Assembly (NCBI GenBank): GCA_049889815.1
Contig: JBMHCR010000007.1
Location: 62,001-126,000, forward strand
Source of the DNA: JBPOFY01 sp049889815
Lineage (GTDB): Bacteria > Verrucomicrobiota > Verrucomicrobiia > Opitutales > Coraliomargaritaceae
DNA: 64,000 nucleotides
Reading direction: 5' to 3'
The first letter of the stretch is position 1; every line of letters starts with the position of its first letter. This document shows positions 59,147 to 64,000 of the stretch, in pieces. The translations under genes and the position numbers were made by a program. The notes beneath the pieces are model-generated. The model did not search any database, had not been told where the DNA came from, and was given only the letters and a program-made list of their open reading frames with translations.

Positions 59147-59485
59147 CGGCGGCGTAGCCGCCAGGGGTGAGGGTCAATCGTAACGGCCATTGCTATCTGT
59201 TCCAGGAACTTGTATCCCCGTGCTTCGTCGATACTGATTCTTTTTATATTTCATGTTCCAACGCTGTAGTAAAGTCTATGTATTTCAAATGCAAGAATTT
59301 GATTCTGACCTTTATAAAGGATCAAATTTCCTGAGAAAAAGACGACCCCATGGTTGCGCTACATTAACAGAAATAAGGTTTTCATTAATTTCAGAAAACC
59401 TGAAAGATCGGGGCATGAAGAATGATCACAAGACAAGCAAAAAACGACAGAATTATGTTTCAAGGCCTTCCCTTGAAGCCAATGA
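59147..59485. other. 339-base non-coding stretch inside the inverted repeat
   Basis: Contains a GGCGGC-gta-GCCGCC hairpin at its left end, an 8-bp inverted repeat AGGTTTTC/GAAAACCT (59376-59401) and TTCAAGG/CCTTGAA (59459-59477), the last just past the lyase stop but without a T-tract. A plus-strand frame at 59253-59507 has no protein-like features. Confidence 0.45.
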
Positions 59486-61636
59486 TCAAGGAGTTTTTAA
59501 ACGATAAAAATATTGTTCCGTGGGTAGAACCGTTTGATAAGTGGCCATTCCATTACTATCGGCTGTAATTTCACCCAAGTCATTCCATTGGCCTGCTTGC
59601 GACGACAGTTGACTGACGCCTTCCAGTCTATAGCTTTTGCCGGGTGTAACGAAAAATTTGAGATAAACGTTTCGTTCATTTCCAAATAAAATTAATGTTT
59701 TGATTGTTGAAATGTCTTCTTGTTCCTCAGAAACATAACCTGTGACAATACTGCTGGTAGTTATTTCTAGCTGCGGTGGATTGGACTGGGTATGACTCTG
59801 AAATTTTACAGCTGCTTGAGTCAGCTCATTATCTTCCATCCAGAGAGTAATATACTGGCTTGATTGCGCGACTTTTTCCGCAACATATTCGCTTACATCA
59901 AATACATAGTATTGTCCAACCTGGTCTACATCCAGCTTTGTAATTTTATTTCCGCGAGTCGGTCCGTTGACCCATGTCACAGTGTCTTCGCTCCAATTAT
60001 TCCCTCCGGAACGAAACACGGTGACCGTGGTTCCACCGTCTTTTACTGAAGCGGTGTACAGCTTTAATTTTGCTTCCCTGATTTCAGGTGCATTGAGAAA
60101 GTCAGATAGATCGAATTTGAAGATCCCGATGATGCGTCCGTTAGGCTTACCATAGATCTCAACCTTGCTCCAGTTTCCTGGAGAATCAGGTAAACCTTCG
60201 CGCAAAGAAGCATCTTCTACGCTTTCTACGGAGCTACTTTCTATCAGTGCACCAGCGGTGATGTATACAGGGGACGTGGTGCTGGTTTTACCATCTGTAT
60301 CCGTTGCAGTAGCTGTAAGCACATATGCTTTTGCGGATGGAGGGTTCCATGAAACACTGTATGGGGCACTAACATCACTCCCAATAGATTGATCATCTAC
60401 AAAAAATTCTACGTTTGTGATGCTTCCATCCGAGTCACTGGCATCGGCATTGATATCAATCATTTCATTTACAATAAAATTTTCGAGTTGAGAGGGAGTG
60501 CTAATGTCTATGTTTGGTCGCCTGGGGCCAATATAGATGGGGACTCCTTCTGAGCTCGCAAGATTACCATCTGAATCCCTGGCAACTGCGATGATTGTAT
60601 ACGGTCCGTCAGATGGCTTCATCCAGGACACGCTATAGGGCGCAGTGCTATCAATACCGAGGGACTTTGTTCCAGCAAAAAACTCTACTTCATGGATACT
60701 TCCAGGTGTAGCCAGCTTCTTACCACCAGGATCCCTGGCGATCGCCGTGATAGTAAGAGTGCTTCCGCTTTCTAGTTGATCTTCACGGTTGGGGCTGGTC
60801 AATTCTACACTGGGAAGGTGTGCTTGATCGGTGACCCATTCTTCAATTGTAGCATCTATGGTGCTGGAAAACTTCACTCCATCGAAATAAATTATCCGCT
60901 CATCTCTGATTTCCGTATACATTCCAAATTTTACGTATCCGCGATTATCTGCTCTATCAGCTGGAATGTTTTTTCCATAATGTTCAAAGACCAAATTTCC
61001 GTTCAGCCAGACTTTGACAACGCCATCGCTCCCTAATGATTTTTTGAAATAAACTTTAATATCATTCCAGGCCTGTGGTGCTGCATAACCAATGAATCGG
61101 CCTTCGTCTGTTTCACCAACCCAGTCGATACCAGCAAAGGTGAGCTTATAGTCACCCAGGTTACTCAATCGCAGAGCAGCATGAGGAATGCCTCCTGTCA
61201 TCTTCCATTGTGAGATGATGGTTGAATATCGAGAAGTTTGATCCCAGGTATCATCTAGCCAGAAACTCATACTGTAGTAGTGCTCATCCTCCTGATAGAA
61301 GACATATTCGTCTTGCACCGCGCCGAGTTCGGCTCGCCAGCTGTGGTCTGATCCAGTGCCGTAATTGCGCCCATCAGCATAGACCTTCAGAACGTGGCTG
61401 CCTTCTCTGGCCCAGGAGACCTTTTCAACTGCCAGGTAGTGCAGTTCACTCGCTTCGTATAGACCCCCGTTTCCATCTCGCACACTACTGATTCCATTGA
61501 ATGAAAAATTAACTTCGAGCGGTGTGCTTAGTCCGGAATCAATGCTTCCTGTTTCCCAGCCAAGTTCCACATCGATCTCGCTTTCTGAAGTTTGGGCTAT
61601 TAACGTTTTAGATAAAAAATTGCACATAGAATCCAA
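59486..61636 (-). CDS. polysaccharide lyase (heparin-lyase I-like fold) with two Ig-like domains and a DNRLRE/CBM-like domain; signal peptide out of frame
   Basis: Intact frame of 716 codons (first ATG in this frame at 61627). Residues 60-258 resemble the Polysacc_lyase jelly-roll: HSWRAELGAVQDEYVFYQED, SMSFWLDDTWDQTSRYSTII, WNDIKVYFKKS. Then two similar Ig-like domains (275-369 and 374-460; shared EFF...APYSVSW...DSDG), a DNRLRE-type domain (468-628; IFKFDLSDFLNAPEIREAKL) and a C-terminal module ending YFYRLKTP. The frame itself has no signal peptide: a perfect one lies just upstream shifted by one base (see 61600-61683). Codon use is more AT-rich than in neighbours, suggesting transfer. Substrate unknown. 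Confidence 0.8.
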   Translation of the reverse strand: MDSMCNFLSKTLIAQTSESEIDVELGWETGSIDSGLSTPLEVNFSFNGISSVRDGNGGLYEASELHYLAVEKVSWAREGSHVLKVYADGRNYGTGSDHSWRAELGAVQDEYVFYQEDEHYYSMSFWLDDTWDQTSRYSTIISQWKMTGGIPHAALRLSNLGDYKLTFAGIDWVGETDEGRFIGYAAPQAWNDIKVYFKKSLGSDGVVKVWLNGNLVFEHYGKNIPADRADNRGYVKFGMYTEIRDERIIYFDGVKFSSTIDATIEEWVTDQAHLPSVELTSPNREDQLESGSTLTITAIARDPGGKKLATPGSIHEVEFFAGTKSLGIDSTAPYSVSWMKPSDGPYTIIAVARDSDGNLASSEGVPIYIGPRRPNIDISTPSQLENFIVNEMIDINADASDSDGSITNVEFFVDDQSIGSDVSAPYSVSWNPPSAKAYVLTATATDTDGKTSTTSPVYITAGALIESSSVESVEDASLREGLPDSPGNWSKVEIYGKPNGRIIGIFKFDLSDFLNAPEIREAKLKLYTASVKDGGTTVTVFRSGGNNWSEDTVTWVNGPTRGNKITKLDVDQVGQYYVFDVSEYVAEKVAQSSQYITLWMEDNELTQAAVKFQSHTQSNPPQLEITTSSIVTGYVSEEQEDISTIKTLILFGNERNVYLKFFVTPGKSYRLEGVSQLSSQAGQWNDLGEITADSNGMATYQTVLPTEQYFYRLKTP

Positions 61637-61683
61637 ACATAAGGATTCTTTAGGAAATTAGATGATAAAAATTTACCTTTCAT
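61600..61683 (-). pseudogene. out-of-frame signal peptide of the polysaccharide lyase
   Basis: ATG at 61683 reads MKGKFLSSNFLK followed by NPYVWILCAIF, then stops at 61600-61602. Adding one T to the T6 run (A6 on the plus strand at 61614-61619) would continue into the lyase frame as IFLSKTLIAQTSESEID, a complete signal peptide. This is a one-base frameshift: mutation, slippage switch or sequencing error. Confidence 0.8.
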
Positions 61684-61820
61684 TTTGTTGACGATGTTTA
61701 TGTACAAATCATCCGTATATTTTGGGCGGATATCCCGCTTAAATACTGGAATAATTTAATTTTCCCACACCGCTTGAGATGTCTGAAAGTTACTCCTCCA
61801 TAATTAAAAGAAAAGTGGAC

Positions 61821-61840
61821 AAAAGCAAATTCCTATCAGT
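61821..61840 (-). repeat. right arm of the perfect 20-bp inverted repeat
   Basis: AAAAGCAAATTCCTATCAGT, the exact reverse complement of 59127-59146. Homology stops abruptly on both sides of the 20 bases. Confidence 0.85.
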
Positions 61841-62007
61841 CGCAACCAGACAAGCACAGCAGTTACTTTCGACGTCATTGCGGGCTTGAGTTGCAAGATT
61901 CTTATTCAAGGCTGGCACCCCATAATCGAAACCAGCTCGATCGTGTATCGCTTTACCCAGCGGTTGAATGTGTAACTCTGATGCCATTCGAATTGGTTGT
62001 AGACGAT

Positions 62008-62035
62008 AAAGCCCCACTCTCTCGAGTGGGGCTTT
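62008..62035 (-). terminator. intrinsic terminator after nrdA
   Basis: AAAGCCCCACTC-tctc-GAGTGGGGCTTT, a 12-bp perfect stem 12 bases past the nrdA stop. The T-tract on the minus strand is short (TTTAT). Confidence 0.8.
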
Positions 62036-62046
62036 GGTTTTAAGTT

Positions 62047-64000
<1,954 letters not shown>

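Larger units (their letters stand above)
61684..62046. other. 363-base gap between the lyase and nrdA
   Basis: Holds the lyase 5' flank, the right arm of the inverted repeat, and the nrdA terminator. A minus-strand frame (61790-62065) runs through the repeat and terminator and is not convincing as a gene; its repetitive-looking text (ARNDVESNCCACLVATD) suggests a dispersed non-coding repeat. Confidence 0.5.

Noticed and set aside
59127..61840. Classical IS element or composite transposon
   Set aside because: There is an inverted repeat but no transposase gene and no target-site duplication (flanks TAA and CGC differ); only the repeat itself is claimed.

Overview
This 64 kb window looks like chromosomal DNA of a marine Verrucomicrobiota bacterium, most likely class Opitutia (Puniceicoccales/Coraliomargarita-like). 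The lineage is inferred from three things: a DUF1549/DUF1553-DUF1501-PSCyt cytochrome operon of the planctomycete/verrucomicrobial type, secreted sulfatase/GH16/DUF1080 proteins plus a true formylglycine-generating enzyme, and an arginine-tipped EF-P. Genes are packed on both strands, often with 4-bp overlaps. Almost no gene has a recognisable Shine-Dalgarno sequence. No rRNA, CRISPR array, prophage or transposase gene was seen.

Layout. 1-3.5 kb: partial M48 protease, a type IIA topoisomerase B subunit, a GreA/GreB-like factor. 3.6-12 kb: a complete aa3/caa3 cytochrome oxidase locus (heme A synthesis ctaA-ctaB, DUF420, an opposing azurin-like lipoprotein, subunits II-I-III-IV, assembly factor CtaG). 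12-16.8 kb: SLC13 permease, Rrf2 regulator, TruC, RsfS, NadD, ExoD. 17.2-23.9 kb: a nucleotidyltransferase-like protein of unknown function, a sugar aminotransferase, cupin, MBL hydrolase, initiator tRNA, recR, ybaB, a SUI1-type factor. 24-29.5 kb: 2-oxoglutarate dehydrogenase operon sucA-sucB-lpd. 29.5-32 kb: sufS-sufU plus a rhomboid-fold protein. 32-38 kb: sulfatase-maturing FGE, rpe, omega-amidase-like hydrolase, an OlsF-like double acyltransferase, a YnbE/YdbL pair. 38-43.7 kb: tRNA-Val, ilvN-ilvC, hemC-cobA/hemD, cyclophilin, cysH. 43.7-46.1 kb: menD and efp. 46.2-50.8 kb: the three-gene PSCyt operon. 51-54.3 kb: deoA and argS. 54.3-58 kb: a sulfatase fused to a GH16 (agarase/porphyranase-like) domain, and a DUF1080 protein. 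58.3-61.8 kb: hpt, then an AT-rich polysaccharide-lyase gene bracketed by a perfect 20-bp inverted repeat. 62-64 kb: 3' part of nrdA.

How the parts fit. The core genes describe an aerobic respiring heterotroph: TCA cycle (OGDH), heme and siroheme synthesis feeding a cytochrome oxidase, Fe-S assembly, assimilatory sulfate reduction. The accessory part points to use of sulfated algal polysaccharides: the FGE at 33 kb would activate the CxPSR cysteine of the sulfatase at 54 kb, whose C-terminal GH16 domain would cut the same glycan. The most unusual items are the sulfatase-GH16 fusion; the polysaccharide lyase whose signal peptide is out of frame by one base at an A6/T6 run and which sits between inverted repeats; the near absence of Shine-Dalgarno sites, with intrinsic terminators ending 5 bases before two start codons; and an initiator tRNA with non-canonical 29:41, 1:72 and 73 positions.
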